This document shows positions 55,531 through 64,000 of a DNA stretch of 64,000 nucleotides, piece after piece (position 1 is the first letter of the stretch; the number at the start of each line of letters is the position of its first letter). The notes under the pieces were generated by a model that was not told where the DNA came from, made no database searches, and saw nothing but the letters and a program-made list of their open reading frames with translations. Source of the stretch: Slackia piriformis YIT 12062 (lineage in GTDB: Bacteria; Actinomycetota; Coriobacteriia; Coriobacteriales; Eggerthellaceae); NCBI RefSeq assembly GCF_000296445.1, contig NZ_JH815198.1, forward strand, positions 1,675,114 through 1,739,113, written 5' to 3'. The position numbers were made by a program, and so were the translations under genes.

Positions 55531-55591
55531 CGCGTTTCTCCCTATCGTCATGCAAAAACAACTCTGGAATCGTTGCCTCTTCTCTCTTTGA

Positions 55592-55677
55592 GTATTAACT
55601 AAATCAAAACAGTTTTTCCGCTATACTCCATATGTTTAAAGGAAAACAGGATCTTGTTATTAAGAATTAGTTGATAC
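55592..55677. promoter_or_regulatory. imperfect inverted repeat in the LysR upstream region
   Basis: GTATTAACTAAATC (55592-55605) and GAATTAGTTGATAC (55664-55677) are complementary at 12 of 14 positions. They flank a possible -10 (TATACT, 55622-55627) in an AT-rich gap before the LysR gene, as expected of an autoregulatory site. Confidence 0.45.
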
Positions 55678-55714
55678 TTTGTGGAAAAGTGCATTTTGAA
55701 GAAAGGGGTGACTC

Positions 55715-56323
55715 GTGTACGACCGACGGCTTGATTCCATCGTTGCCGCAGCAGAAAGCGGAAGCTTTTCAAAGGCGGCAAAGCGCCTCGGCGTATCGAC
55801 CCCCGCTCTTGCAAAACGCATCGAAACTTTCGAGCACGAATACGATGTCGTGCTTTTCAACCGTACGAGAAGAGGTGTCTTTCTCACGCCCGCCGGCGCA
55901 TCCGTCGTCGAAGACGCCCGAGCCCTCATGCGACAGACCGAAGGAATGCTAAGACGCGCCAAGGAGCAAGAAGCCTTCGGAGGCACCACGGTTCGCCTCG
56001 GCGTATCGGTGCTGTGCCCCGCGCGAATAACCCTCGATCTTTGGCCCCGAATCCACGAGCTCGACTCGTCCCTTCATCTGGAGCTTGTCCCCATAGATGA
56101 TATTTACGACGAGGAATCAGAAGTCGTGCAGCACATCGGAGGGAGCATAGACCTGGTCGAACTCGCCCAGTCGGATGACCGATGGCAAGACATATGCGCC
56201 CTTGTGGACTTCGCAAGCTTCTGCGACGCGCGCGGCGCCCTTCTGCATGCCTTTACACCGTCCGACGCAACGAAAAGATTCGTCGAGCTTTGCACGAATC
56301 TTCTTCGCGAAGACAAGGCGTAG
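55715..56323 (+). CDS. LysR-family regulator, internally shortened
   Basis: The 202-residue protein has a normal N-terminal LysR helix-turn-helix (LDSIVAAAESGSFSKAAKRLGVSTPAL) and linker helix, then the start of the effector domain (RLGVSVLCPARITLDLWPRI). LysR proteins are normally about 300 residues. Here VELAQSDDRWQDI runs straight into ALVDFASFCDARGALLHAF and ATKRFVELC, which match the last 30 residues of the family. About 90-100 residues of the second effector subdomain seem missing in frame. It may still bind DNA but probably not its ligand. GTG start with AAAGGGGTG upstream. Confidence 0.8.
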   Translation: MYDRRLDSIVAAAESGSFSKAAKRLGVSTPALAKRIETFEHEYDVVLFNRTRRGVFLTPAGASVVEDARALMRQTEGMLRRAKEQEAFGGTTVRLGVSVLCPARITLDLWPRIHELDSSLHLELVPIDDIYDEESEVVQHIGGSIDLVELAQSDDRWQDICALVDFASFCDARGALLHAFTPSDATKRFVELCTNLLREDKA

Positions 56324-56335
56324 GCGCTTGCCCGC

Positions 56336-56358
56336 TTCGTGCGTGCATTTCGCACGAA
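56336..56358 (+). terminator. hairpin after the LysR gene
   Basis: TTCGTGCG-TGCATTT-CGCACGAA is an 8-bp perfect stem 13 bases past the stop. There is no T-run, so termination would be weak. Further on, TATACT at 56500-56505 is a possible -10 for the next gene. Confidence 0.45.
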
Positions 56359-56586
56359 TGCACGCCGCCTCACGTCGCGCTCCAAACATGCCGCCCCACG
56401 TCGTGCTCAAAGCACGCACCCGCGCTCTCGAATTGCGACGGTTTACATCGGGAGCGCAACGTCTCGCCTATCTGCAACCGAAACACGGCGGCTCTTCGTT
56501 ATACTTGCCCATATCCCGCTCGCTTCCATAGAGCGACGCGTACGCAAGCACGAGGGCGAAAAGCCCCATCACGAGAGAGTTATCCC

Positions 56587-57420
56587 ATGAACGCACTTGC
56601 CCGCTACTTTTCCGGAGCGAAAAAAACCGCACAGAACCAACCCTGGCTGTTCGGCATTTATCTGGTACTGCGCATCGTCGTTGTCGTCGTGGCTATCCGG
56701 TCGATTTTCGAAGCAAGGTACGAATACGCGCTCCTGTGTATCCTTGTCCTCGTTCTTTTCGCAATACCCGATTTCCTCGAACGAAAATTGCAGATAGAAA
56801 TCCCCAACGTCCTTGAAGGAATCATTCTCTTTTTCATCTTCGCTGCAGAAATTCTCGGAGAAATAGACGCCTTCTACGTAAAGATCCCCTTCTGGGACAC
56901 CATGCTCCATACGCTTTGGGGCTTTCTTGCCGCAGGCATCGGATTCGCCTTGGCCGACATCCTCAACCGCAGCCAGGCATCGCGCTTGCAGCTTACGCCA
57001 ATCTACATGGCCATCACGGCTTTCTGCTTTTCCATGACCATCGGTGCGCTTTGGGAACTTTTCGAATACACGATGGACACCTTCGTGGGCTTTGACATGC
57101 AGAAAGACACGATCGTGGCCGCCTTCAGCTCGGTAACGCTCGACCCCACGAATTCCAATGTTGCCATCCATGTGGGAGACATCGTTAGCACTACGATAAC
57201 TACAGCCTCGGGCGAAACGGTTGTTATCCCCAACGGCTACCTCGATATCGGCATCCATGATTCCATGGCGGACATCTTCGTCAACATGTGCGGCGCAATC
57301 GTGTTCTCCATCATCGGATTCGCCTACGTCAAAAACCGCAATAACGGCAGCAAGAAGAACTTTGCCGCCAACTTCATCCCCCGCCTTCGCGAAATCTACC
57401 AGGAAACAAGACATTCCTAA
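56587..57420 (+). CDS. YjdF-like (DUF2238) integral membrane protein
   Basis: The 277-residue protein has six or seven hydrophobic helices. The paired motifs FWDTMLHTLWGFLAAGIGFA (near residue 102) and IGALWELFEYTMDTFVG (near 152) recall the conserved D-x-x-x-H and ALWE-x-x-E segments of the DUF2238/YjdF family. The acidic and His residues in these helices suggest a metal or proton site. A soluble insert of about 50 residues and a final helix near the C-terminus follow. The start at 56587 is chosen because the open frame before it has no ribosome site; its own GAGAGAG is weak. Function unknown. Confidence 0.65.
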   Translation: MNALARYFSGAKKTAQNQPWLFGIYLVLRIVVVVVAIRSIFEARYEYALLCILVLVLFAIPDFLERKLQIEIPNVLEGIILFFIFAAEILGEIDAFYVKIPFWDTMLHTLWGFLAAGIGFALADILNRSQASRLQLTPIYMAITAFCFSMTIGALWELFEYTMDTFVGFDMQKDTIVAAFSSVTLDPTNSNVAIHVGDIVSTTITTASGETVVIPNGYLDIGIHDSMADIFVNMCGAIVFSIIGFAYVKNRNNGSKKNFAANFIPRLREIYQETRHS

Positions 57421-57466
57421 GCCCGCGCGAACACGCCCATACGCAACAATCCCCCTGGCCGCACCC

Positions 57467-57513
57467 CGAATCGCCTCCTATTTCCAACCGTCCAAGAAAG
57501 AGGAGGCGATTCG
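57467..57513 (+). terminator. terminator of the YjdF-like gene
   Basis: CGAATCGCCTCC and GGAGGCGATTCG form a perfect 12-bp stem with a 23-base loop, followed by CTTTCG. Confidence 0.6.
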
Positions 57514-57579
57514 CTTTCGATAAGCGCAGTCGTTTTATAATGGCGATCGACAACAACCGCCCGCAAGCATCGAGGAACC

Positions 57580-58560
57580 ATGGCCCATGCATCACATGTC
57601 GAAAACGCCCCTTCGAATCCGCAAGGAACCAGCGTGGAACGTCTCGACAGAACCGGCTTCCTCGAAGCGCTTGGCTGCCAGGTCATGTGGGGGTTCATGT
57701 GCTTGTACTGGCGCCTTCTTTCGGGCGAAAGCGCGCTTCTGGTTCTCACGTGCCGCATGGTATGGTCGTGCGTCTTCATCGTTCTTCTGTGTTCATTCGT
57801 CAAGCGCACGAAGTTCCTATACCTCATGCGCGACCCGCGCGCCTTGCGTACGTTCATCACATCGGGCGTTCTGACTTCCGCTAATTGGGGCGTCTACATT
57901 TGGGCCGCCAACAGCGGACATTTGCTGGAAACGAGCATAGGCTATTACCTCTGCCCTTTGTTCAACATCCTTTTCGGGCTTATCGTATTTCACGAGAGCC
58001 TCACGCGCATGCAGAAGGTCGCGTTTGGCCTTGCAGCATGCGGAGTCACGTTCTTCATCGCCGTTAACGGCGGCGCCATCTGGATTTCTTTCGCATTGGC
58101 CCTCACGTTTTCCGCCTACGGAGCCGTCAAGAAAAAGGCCGGCTACCCGGCCCTTCCCGGCATGGCGATAGAATCGGTGCTCACCGGCATCATGGGCGGC
58201 ATCATTTTCGGGGCGGGAACGCTCATGCCCGCGCTTTGGGCGCTCGTGCCCGCAACGCCCGACGCCATGGCCGTAACCTACGAGCCGCTTAAGATGTTTT
58301 TGATGGTCTTCGCGGGAGTGCTGACAGCCATCCCCCTGCTGCTGTATTCGGCGGCGGCAAACCGAGTGCCCATGGTCATCATCGGCTTCCTGCAATACGT
58401 CAGCCCCACCATCGCGCTCGTTTTGGCCGTAACGTTTTTCGGCGAAGCATTCACGCTCGCACACGGCGTATGCTTCGCGCTCGTTTGGACCGGCATTGCC
58501 CTCATGTCCATAGAAAGCCTTTTGCATAGACGCTACGCATCCTCATTGGATGCAGCATAG
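57580..58560 (+). CDS. rarD: RarD-type EamA superfamily transporter
   Basis: The 326-residue protein has ten hydrophobic helices in two EamA repeats. Features of RarD are clear: MWGFMCLYWRLL near residue 36, the segment SANWGVYIWAANSGHLLETSIGYYLCPL (starting near 105), and IGFLQYVSPTIALVLAVTFFGE near 265. RarD proteins are DMT-superfamily permeases linked to chloramphenicol sensitivity; the natural substrate is unknown. CGAGGAACC precedes the ATG. Confidence 0.9.
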   Translation: MAHASHVENAPSNPQGTSVERLDRTGFLEALGCQVMWGFMCLYWRLLSGESALLVLTCRMVWSCVFIVLLCSFVKRTKFLYLMRDPRALRTFITSGVLTSANWGVYIWAANSGHLLETSIGYYLCPLFNILFGLIVFHESLTRMQKVAFGLAACGVTFFIAVNGGAIWISFALALTFSAYGAVKKKAGYPALPGMAIESVLTGIMGGIIFGAGTLMPALWALVPATPDAMAVTYEPLKMFLMVFAGVLTAIPLLLYSAAANRVPMVIIGFLQYVSPTIALVLAVTFFGEAFTLAHGVCFALVWTGIALMSIESLLHRRYASSLDAA

Positions 58561-58568
58561 AAACCCGC

Positions 58569-58613
58569 AAAGAACGAAACGCCTCCGCACACGACGGTGG
58601 CATTTCGTTCTTT
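58569..58613. terminator. bidirectional terminator between rarD and argB
   Basis: AAAGAACGAAA (58569-58579) and TTTCGTTCTTT (58603-58613) pair perfectly, with A on one side and T on the other, between two convergent genes. Confidence 0.75.
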
Positions 58614-58638
58614 ATACAGCCGAAAAATCGGACCAGAA

Positions 58639-59529
58639 CTAGCTATGGAACTTCGGCGTGTTGTCCCCGATGACCGAGGAGCCAACGCCCTTATTTGTGA
58701 AGATCTCCAGAAGCAGGCAGTGGCGAATGCGCCCGTCGAGAATATGAACCCTGGTAACGCCGTTTTCTACGGCATCGATGCATCCCTGCAGTTTGGGAAC
58801 CATGCCGCCACCCACCGTGCCGTCCTCGATCAGCTGGCGCGCCTCGCTGGCATGCAGCTCCGAAATCAGCGTTGACGGGTCTTTCGGATCGCGATAAACA
58901 CCTTCGATATCCGAAAGAAACGCGAGTTTTTCGGCATGCATGGCCTTTGCAATAGCGCATGCCGCAACATCGGCGTTGATGTTGTAGGAATGAAATTCCT
59001 CACCAAGCCCGATCGGACAGACAATGGGAATGTAGTCGTCTTCAAGGAACCCTTCGAGCATCTCGGGGCGAACGGAGTCAATATTTCCCACGTACCCGAG
59101 GTCCTCGCCATCGGGATACGCCTTGTTGACCCTCATAAGAGCGCCGTCTTTGCCGCTTACGCCAATGGCCTTAACGCCGAAGGATTCCGCCATGGACACG
59201 AGCTCTTTGTTGACCTTGTACAGGACCATCTCCGCCATTTCCATGGTGGGCTCGTCAGTCACGCGTAGGCCGTTCTCGAAATGAGGCTCTATGCCTATGC
59301 GCTCGAGCCAGCGATTGATTTCCTTGCCGCCGCCGTGTACCACGATGGGCTTGAAGCCGACAAGCTTCAAAAGAACAATATCGCCCATGACGCGACGCAT
59401 GACACCATCATCGACCATGGCGGCGCCGCCATATTTCACCACGATAACCTTGTCATGAAAGCGACGGATGTAAGGAAGCGCCTCTATGAGAACATCCGCC
59501 TTGTCCAAGTATTTCTGCTCGACCGTCAT
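58639..59529 (-). CDS. argB: N-acetylglutamate kinase
   Basis: The 296-residue kinase has the amino-acid-kinase motifs: VIVVKYGGAAM (catalytic Lys), VVHGGGKEIN (glycine-rich phosphate loop), NINADVAACAIA, LAFLSDIEGVY, and GGGMVPKLQGCIDAVENGV with the second catalytic Lys. It phosphorylates N-acetylglutamate in arginine synthesis. The N-terminal region before the kinase core suggests the arginine-sensitive type. No other arg gene is near, which is unusual. The start at 59529 follows GAAGGGGCGG; ATG 59604 is an in-frame alternative. Confidence 0.95.
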   Translation of the reverse strand: MTVEQKYLDKADVLIEALPYIRRFHDKVIVVKYGGAAMVDDGVMRRVMGDIVLLKLVGFKPIVVHGGGKEINRWLERIGIEPHFENGLRVTDEPTMEMAEMVLYKVNKELVSMAESFGVKAIGVSGKDGALMRVNKAYPDGEDLGYVGNIDSVRPEMLEGFLEDDYIPIVCPIGLGEEFHSYNINADVAACAIAKAMHAEKLAFLSDIEGVYRDPKDPSTLISELHASEARQLIEDGTVGGGMVPKLQGCIDAVENGVTRVHILDGRIRHCLLLEIFTNKGVGSSVIGDNTPKFHS

Positions 59530-59774
59530 GAGCCGCCCCTTCTCAGAGCCAATGTTTCGCGCGAAGCGAATACGCATCAATGTTTGCGCATTGAATTGTG
59601 CCATATTTTTCGCTGAAATACATGAATAGGTGGATAAAAGATCCAATAATATGCACTATTTAAGAAAACGATGTGCACTTTGAAACATCGTTCTGCTTTG
59701 CAAAGCGCAGAAACGAACCGCCTCAGGGCAAAGAAGCACGCCTATGCGAAAACAGCACGAATGCCAGAAATCGA

Positions 59775-60599
59775 CTACATCAACGCGCGAAGACGCTCTA
59801 TGTTGGCGGCAGCACGCGGCGTGACCGGACCTTCAACGACCTCGCCAAGAAGAAGAGCCGCCTCCTGCGCATCCCCATGCACAAGCTGGTATTCCGCTTC
59901 GCAGATTTTCCAAGAAATCCAGGTCAAGCGAGAATCGGCAAGTGCCGCATTCTTTCGCATGCAATCAAGATCAGCCGGTCCCCACTGTTGGGCAGGACGA
60001 AACTGCACGTTCAGCCCGAGCAAAATGTCGTCAATGACCGCACGCTTCGCCGAATTGATGCCCGTGCCGGCACGAAACGCCGCAATACGCTCAAGTGCTG
60101 CATCGCGGCCGGCAATGTCTCCTACGGCATTGCGCGCAATGGCTTCGACGTTGTACGTACGCACCCATAGGATGTTTTTCTCGGACTTGAACGACACCTC
60201 GGACAGAAGCCGCAAGGCATCCATCGGGCGATTCGCGTGATAATGCGCCAGAGCCAACTCGGTTAAGCATGTGCCCTTCGAACGCTGTCTTTTATCGCGC
60301 TGCGCTACGCCCTCGATAACCTCGCGGTATTTCTCGGCGTCGCAATCGAAGCCCAGAATGTCGAGCAGACCTCGAAACCTTCTGCCGATCTTCGCCCTGA
60401 GCATCCAAGCTGTCGCAAGAATCGCGGCAAGACACACGAAATAACCGACCATACACTCGAGGAAAACGAGCGCGATAGCAACCACGCCAAGCACCACAGC
60501 CGCTGCAATTGCAAGACCGCGAGTCCTGTTCAGCCACGAGAAATAGTCAGTAACGATTTGCTGAGCCGTCTGCCCGAAGTAGCACGACCGAATATTCAT
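59775..60599 (-). CDS. membrane protein with TPR-like helical domain, unknown function
   Basis: The 274-residue protein has two adjacent hydrophobic helices (GLAIAAAVVLGVVAIALVFLE and a following MVGYFVCLAAILATAWML) and then a cytoplasmic all-helical part. Helical pairs such as CLTELALAHYHANRPMDALRLLSEV and TYNVEAIARNAVGDIAGRDAAL look like degenerate tetratricopeptide repeats. GAAAGGTTGCT precedes the ATG. It follows the FtsX-type permease by 18 bases on the same strand and is probably co-transcribed, so it may be an accessory protein of that complex. Confidence 0.6.
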   Translation of the reverse strand: MNIRSCYFGQTAQQIVTDYFSWLNRTRGLAIAAAVVLGVVAIALVFLECMVGYFVCLAAILATAWMLRAKIGRRFRGLLDILGFDCDAEKYREVIEGVAQRDKRQRSKGTCLTELALAHYHANRPMDALRLLSEVSFKSEKNILWVRTYNVEAIARNAVGDIAGRDAALERIAAFRAGTGINSAKRAVIDDILLGLNVQFRPAQQWGPADLDCMRKNAALADSRLTWISWKICEAEYQLVHGDAQEAALLLGEVVEGPVTPRAAANIERLRALM

Positions 60600-60617
60600 A
60601 GCAACCTTTCCCCTGCC

Positions 60618-63600
60618 TTATTCCACCGACTTCAGGCTTTCTACCATGTCGATATCCGAGAGCTTCTTGCGCATGAACAGCGTTACCAGCACCGAGAAGA
60701 GCATGGTAAGCACAAACGCTGTAACGAAGCTCAATGCATGAATCTCACGACCGAACATCACCTGGTCCACCTCGGCCGTCACCACCACGAAGCCTTCCAT
60801 GAAAATGCCCAGCACGCAGCCCACCAGTGCGCCTATCGCCGAAAGCAAAAGCGTCTCGCGATAGATATAGGCGTTTACTTCGCGCGCATTGAAGCCAAGC
60901 ACCTTAAGCGTGGCAATCTCGCGCTGACGCTCGGTGATGTTGATATTCGTGAGGTTGTACAGCACCACGAACGCAAGCGCCGCCGCCGCAACCACCAGCA
61001 CTACGACCACCGCGTCGACGCTCTTGAGCATGGTGCGGTACGACTCGATGGTTTCATCATTGAATCCCACGGTCTTCACGCCGTCTATTGCCAAAAGTTC
61101 GTCGGAAAGCGCAGCACGCTGGGTTTCGTCTTCGGTCGCCTTCACAAACAACGTAGTAAACGCCGGCGCTTCGTCCGATATTTTGCCAAAGGCCTCGGGC
61201 GTTGCAAACGCATACTGGCTCACATAGTTTTCCATAATGCCCGAAACACGCACCTCGCGACCTTCGCCCGTGGCGTTTCCTACAGCATCCTCGTCGAAGA
61301 GCAGCATGGTTTCGCCCGTAGAAAGCCCCAGCTCGTTCGCCAGCTTCTCGCTTATGACAACGCCTTCGCCATCGAGGCTCAGCGGGTCGTGCCCCACGCG
61401 CTCGCGCATGGTTACATACTCGGAGAACTGCTGGGGGTCCTCAGGGACGATCAGCTCGAAACGCTGCTGTTCTCCGTTGGGGTCGTCCACGCGAGCCGCC
61501 AGCATATTCTCGGTGTGGGCCGCCGCATGGGCCGATTCAAGACCGGTGTCGGCAAGAATGCCGCCGACGGCCGAGGCGTCTTCCTGCGAAACGTCATCCG
61601 CCTCGCGCACCACCATGTTGTAGTGATAGATTTCTCCGAATTGCTTGTCGATGATATCGTTGATGGCGTTTTGCAACCCCAGACCCGTCAAAAGCAGCGC
61701 CGTGCAGCCGGCAATGCCTATGACGGCCATGAAGAAGCGCCGCTTGTAGCGGAAGATATTGCGCGCCGTAACCTTCCAGGAAAACGACATGCGGCTCCAC
61801 AGCAGCTTGACGCGCTCGAGAAGAATGCGCTTGCCCGCCTTCGGCGCGCGCGGGAGCATAAGCGCCGCCGGGGTCTCCCGCAGCGTGGACGCGGCCGCGA
61901 AGCACGTTGCCGCCACCGTTATACCCACGCCCAACCCGGCGGAAAGCAGCGCCATGCCAGGATCGATCGGCGTCGGACGAACGGGAACCGCGTAGATGAT
62001 GGAGTACGCATTCATGATGAAATACGGCAGGAAGAGCGACAGCGCCACAATGCCGACCGCCGCGCCCACGCCGCTAGCCACAACCGCGTAAATCAGATAC
62101 TTCGACGTGATACGGGCCTTGCTGTAGCCCAGCGCTTTGTACGTGCCAATGAGCACGCGCTCTTCTTCCACCATGCGCGTCATGGTGGTCAAAGACACCA
62201 ACGCCGCCACCAAGAAGAAGATGAACGGGAACACCATGGCAATGCGGTCTATACGCCCCGCATCGGAAACGAAGCTTTCCGCTCCGATGTTCTTCGTACG
62301 GTCGAGCACCATGATCTCCGGCGCTTCAAGCGCGTCGATTTCCGCCTGCGCGTCTGCAAGCTTCGTCTCGGCATCGGCGAACTGCGCCGCGGCATCCGCC
62401 GCCTTCTCGTCGTATTCCGCCCTACCCTCTTCGTAAGACTCCAGACCCGAAGCGTATTCGGCCTTGCCGCTTTCAAGCTCGGCAGCGCCCGCCGCATACG
62501 ACTGTTTCCCCGCATCAAGCTGCGAGCGGCCGCTTGCGAGCTGAGAGGCTGCACCGTCAAGCCGGGACTGCGCCGTAGCGAAGGCTTCTTCGGCAGCAAC
62601 GCGCTGCGCCGCCAATTCGTCGCGCGCAGCGGAAAGCTGCTCCGGCACGCCAGCGGTCTGGGCATCGATTTGCGCGATACCCGCCGTAAGCTGTGCAACA
62701 GCGTCATCAAACTGCGCCTGTTGGGAAAGAAGCGCGTCCTTCTGCCCCTGCAGCTCAGAGAGCGTCTGCTCGCCGAACGCAAGCCACGATTGTAAAGCGG
62801 CGAGCTTCTTGTCGTATTCGGGATCGGAAGGGTCAAGCTTGTCGATGTTTTCCTTCGCCCCGTCAACGATGCGCTTGGCGCGCGCGATTCCCTGGTCGAT
62901 TGCCGGCATGTTCGCATCGATGGCGGCATTCACCTGGTCAAGACCCGATTGCGCCTGGGAGAGTTGGCTCGAAAGCTCTTCGCGCGTTGCCATGGCCTGG
63001 TCGTATTGCGCCTGGGCATCGTCTATCTGCGCCTGGGCAGAAGCAAGCTGCGCTTCGGCGGACGCTCGTTGCCCGGCAAGCTCAGCGGCGCCAGTGTCGT
63101 AGGCAGCCTGGCCGTCGGCGAGCTCTTTTTCGCTCGCCGCGATTGTCGCGGCGGCGTTATCAAGCTCCGCCTGACCGCTGCTCAATTGGGCCGCAGCGTC
63201 TTCAAGTTGGGCTGCAGCGTTGTCAAGCTCGGTCCTGCCGTCGGCGAGCTGCGCTTCAGCATCCGCCTTTTGCGTTTCGTAATCTGCACGCTGCTGGTCG
63301 AGCTCCTTCTGAGCTTCGGATTTCACTTCATCAAGACGAGCCGCCGCAAGGCCGCACTCTTCTATGCGCTGCGCAACTTCATCTACTTTCGCCTGATAAG
63401 CGTCGCTTCCCGCCGCCTCGTCAGTCGCGCCTGCCACCGAAATGAACGCTTCGGTGTAGGGCGCATTGGAGGCAAAGCCCTCGTCGCCCACGAACATGAC
63501 CTGGTCAAGAGCGCCGCTGCCAAGCGAGGTCGTCCCCAAGCTTGTCGGCGAGACATAATACGAACTGCGAACGAAACCCGTTACCGTGTATGTGCGCGTC

Positions 63601-64000
63601 GATAGCGTCTCGTCAACGTCCTGCGTGCCCTCAAGCACGGTGACCGTATCGCCCGCCGCCACCGAACCGTCCATGACCACATCGGCCATGAGCACGCATT
63701 CGTTCGGACCTTCGGGCCACGAGCCCGAAACGAGAATAGGCCTGTTAAGGTAGGACGCGTCATCCGAATATGCATGAACGCCGTCCGACGTGTCGGACGC
63801 GCGAGCCGCCGCCGTGTCAAACGACTGCACGCGCATGGTGTACTGAACGTCTTCGACCGTGGCCAGCACATCCACCTCGCGTGCCGGCATGACATCCTCC
63901 ACGCCTTCCACGTCTCGAAGCATATCCAGACTTTCGTCGCTTAGACCCAGCGTCGATACCACACGCAAATCAGCCATGTGCGTCGCATCGAAATACTGAT
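60618..64000 (-). CDS. FtsX/MacB-type ABC permease with giant coiled-coil ectodomain, 5' end cut by window edge
   Basis: The frame runs 1,127 residues from the right edge (visible N-terminal residues QYFDATHMADLRVVST) to 60618. Only the first helix and a few residues should be missing. An N-terminal MacB-like periplasmic part is followed by a coiled coil of about 350 residues (roughly 200-560), rich in heptads such as LADGRTELDNAAAQLEDAAAQL. Then come two FtsX core modules with helices at about 580-700 and 1020-1110, ending KKLSDIDMVESLKSVE. Such permeases do mechanical work on the wall or on secreted molecules with a partner ATPase, which would lie beyond the window. Confidence 0.88.
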   Translation of the reverse strand, partial: QYFDATHMADLRVVSTLGLSDESLDMLRDVEGVEDVMPAREVDVLATVEDVQYTMRVQSFDTAAARASDTSDGVHAYSDDASYLNRPILVSGSWPEGPNECVLMADVVMDGSVAAGDTVTVLEGTQDVDETLSTRTYTVTGFVRSSYYVSPTSLGTTSLGSGALDQVMFVGDEGFASNAPYTEAFISVAGATDEAAGSDAYQAKVDEVAQRIEECGLAAARLDEVKSEAQKELDQQRADYETQKADAEAQLADGRTELDNAAAQLEDAAAQLSSGQAELDNAAATIAASEKELADGQAAYDTGAAELAGQRASAEAQLASAQAQIDDAQAQYDQAMATREELSSQLSQAQSGLDQVNAAIDANMPAIDQGIARAKRIVDGAKENIDKLDPSDPEYDKKLAALQSWLAFGEQTLSELQGQKDALLSQQAQFDDAVAQLTAGIAQIDAQTAGVPEQLSAARDELAAQRVAAEEAFATAQSRLDGAASQLASGRSQLDAGKQSYAAGAAELESGKAEYASGLESYEEGRAEYDEKAADAAAQFADAETKLADAQAEIDALEAPEIMVLDRTKNIGAESFVSDAGRIDRIAMVFPFIFFLVAALVSLTTMTRMVEEERVLIGTYKALGYSKARITSKYLIYAVVASGVGAAVGIVALSLFLPYFIMNAYSIIYAVPVRPTPIDPGMALLSAGLGVGITVAATCFAAASTLRETPAALMLPRAPKAGKRILLERVKLLWSRMSFSWKVTARNIFRYKRRFFMAVIGIAGCTALLLTGLGLQNAINDIIDKQFGEIYHYNMVVREADDVSQEDASAVGGILADTGLESAHAAAHTENMLAARVDDPNGEQQRFELIVPEDPQQFSEYVTMRERVGHDPLSLDGEGVVISEKLANELGLSTGETMLLFDEDAVGNATGEGREVRVSGIMENYVSQYAFATPEAFGKISDEAPAFTTLFVKATEDETQRAALSDELLAIDGVKTVGFNDETIESYRTMLKSVDAVVVVLVVAAAALAFVVLYNLTNINITERQREIATLKVLGFNAREVNAYIYRETLLLSAIGALVGCVLGIFMEGFVVVTAEVDQVMFGREIHALSFVTAFVLTMLFSVLVTLFMRKKLSDIDMVESLKSVE

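Noticed and set aside
60558-62795. An open frame of 745 codons on the plus strand, antisense to the FtsX-type permease
   Set aside because: Same shadow pattern; the minus-strand frame has membrane helices and a coiled coil.
1-64000. CRISPR arrays, prophage or complete insertion sequences
   Set aside because: No regularly spaced direct repeats, transposase, integrase or phage structural genes were seen.

Overview
The window is a gene-dense bacterial chromosome segment, moderately GC-rich (roughly 55-60% by eye), most probably from the Eggerthellaceae (Actinomycetota, class Coriobacteriia). The assignment is inferred from three things: a Tat-exported single-polypeptide flavoprotein reductase divergent from a membrane-anchored LuxR regulator, a one-piece TsaB-RimI-TsaD protein, and an fhs-fchA-folD one-carbon cluster. 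No rRNA, CRISPR array, phage or intact insertion sequence was seen. One tRNA (Leu, anticodon CAA) is present.

Layout. 1-4.2 kb: end of a TRIC/YicG-type membrane protein, an MFS exporter whose leader carries a short ORF and a terminator, and a ClpX-like AAA+ protein without a zinc domain. 4.2-9.2 kb: TsaB-RimI-TsaD fusion, bioY, tRNA-Leu, M20 dipeptidase. 9.2-10 kb: non-coding island with paired palindromes and terminators. 10-18.7 kb: xpt-pbuX purine salvage, then a phosphate regulon on the same strand (pstS-pstC-pstA-pstB-phoU-response regulator-histidine kinase). 18.8-22.2 kb: fhs, fchA, folD. 22.4-25.8 kb: flavoprotein reductase with divergent LuxR regulator. 26-28.5 kb: second two-component system and a GNAT protein.

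28.6-38.5 kb is the most distinctive region: a six-gene minus-strand cluster headed by a SipW-type signal peptidase. It encodes three small proteins with TasA/camelysin-like N-terminal export anchors, a roughly 1,950-residue secreted beta-helix/InlB-repeat protein and a protein with a degenerate cell-wall sorting signal. It looks like a surface fibre or matrix system.

38.7-47 kb: NitT/TauT-type ABC permease and ATPase (no binding protein) behind a MATE exporter, then hpt-ftsH-folP/K-birA. 47-52.8 kb: envelope genes (Pro-rich membrane protein, two LytR-CpsA-Psr proteins, a membrane-anchored polysaccharide deacetylase). 52.8-64 kb: ilvB-ilvN, an internally shortened LysR protein, a YjdF-like membrane protein, RarD, argB, a TPR-like membrane protein and a 5'-truncated FtsX-type permease with a very large coiled-coil ectodomain.

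The genes fit an anaerobic host-associated organism that salvages purines and biotin, scavenges phosphate, runs folate one-carbon chemistry with separate dehydrogenase and cyclohydrolase proteins, respires an organic acceptor through a secreted flavoprotein, and invests heavily in surface structures. All functions are assigned by reading motifs; no database search was run.
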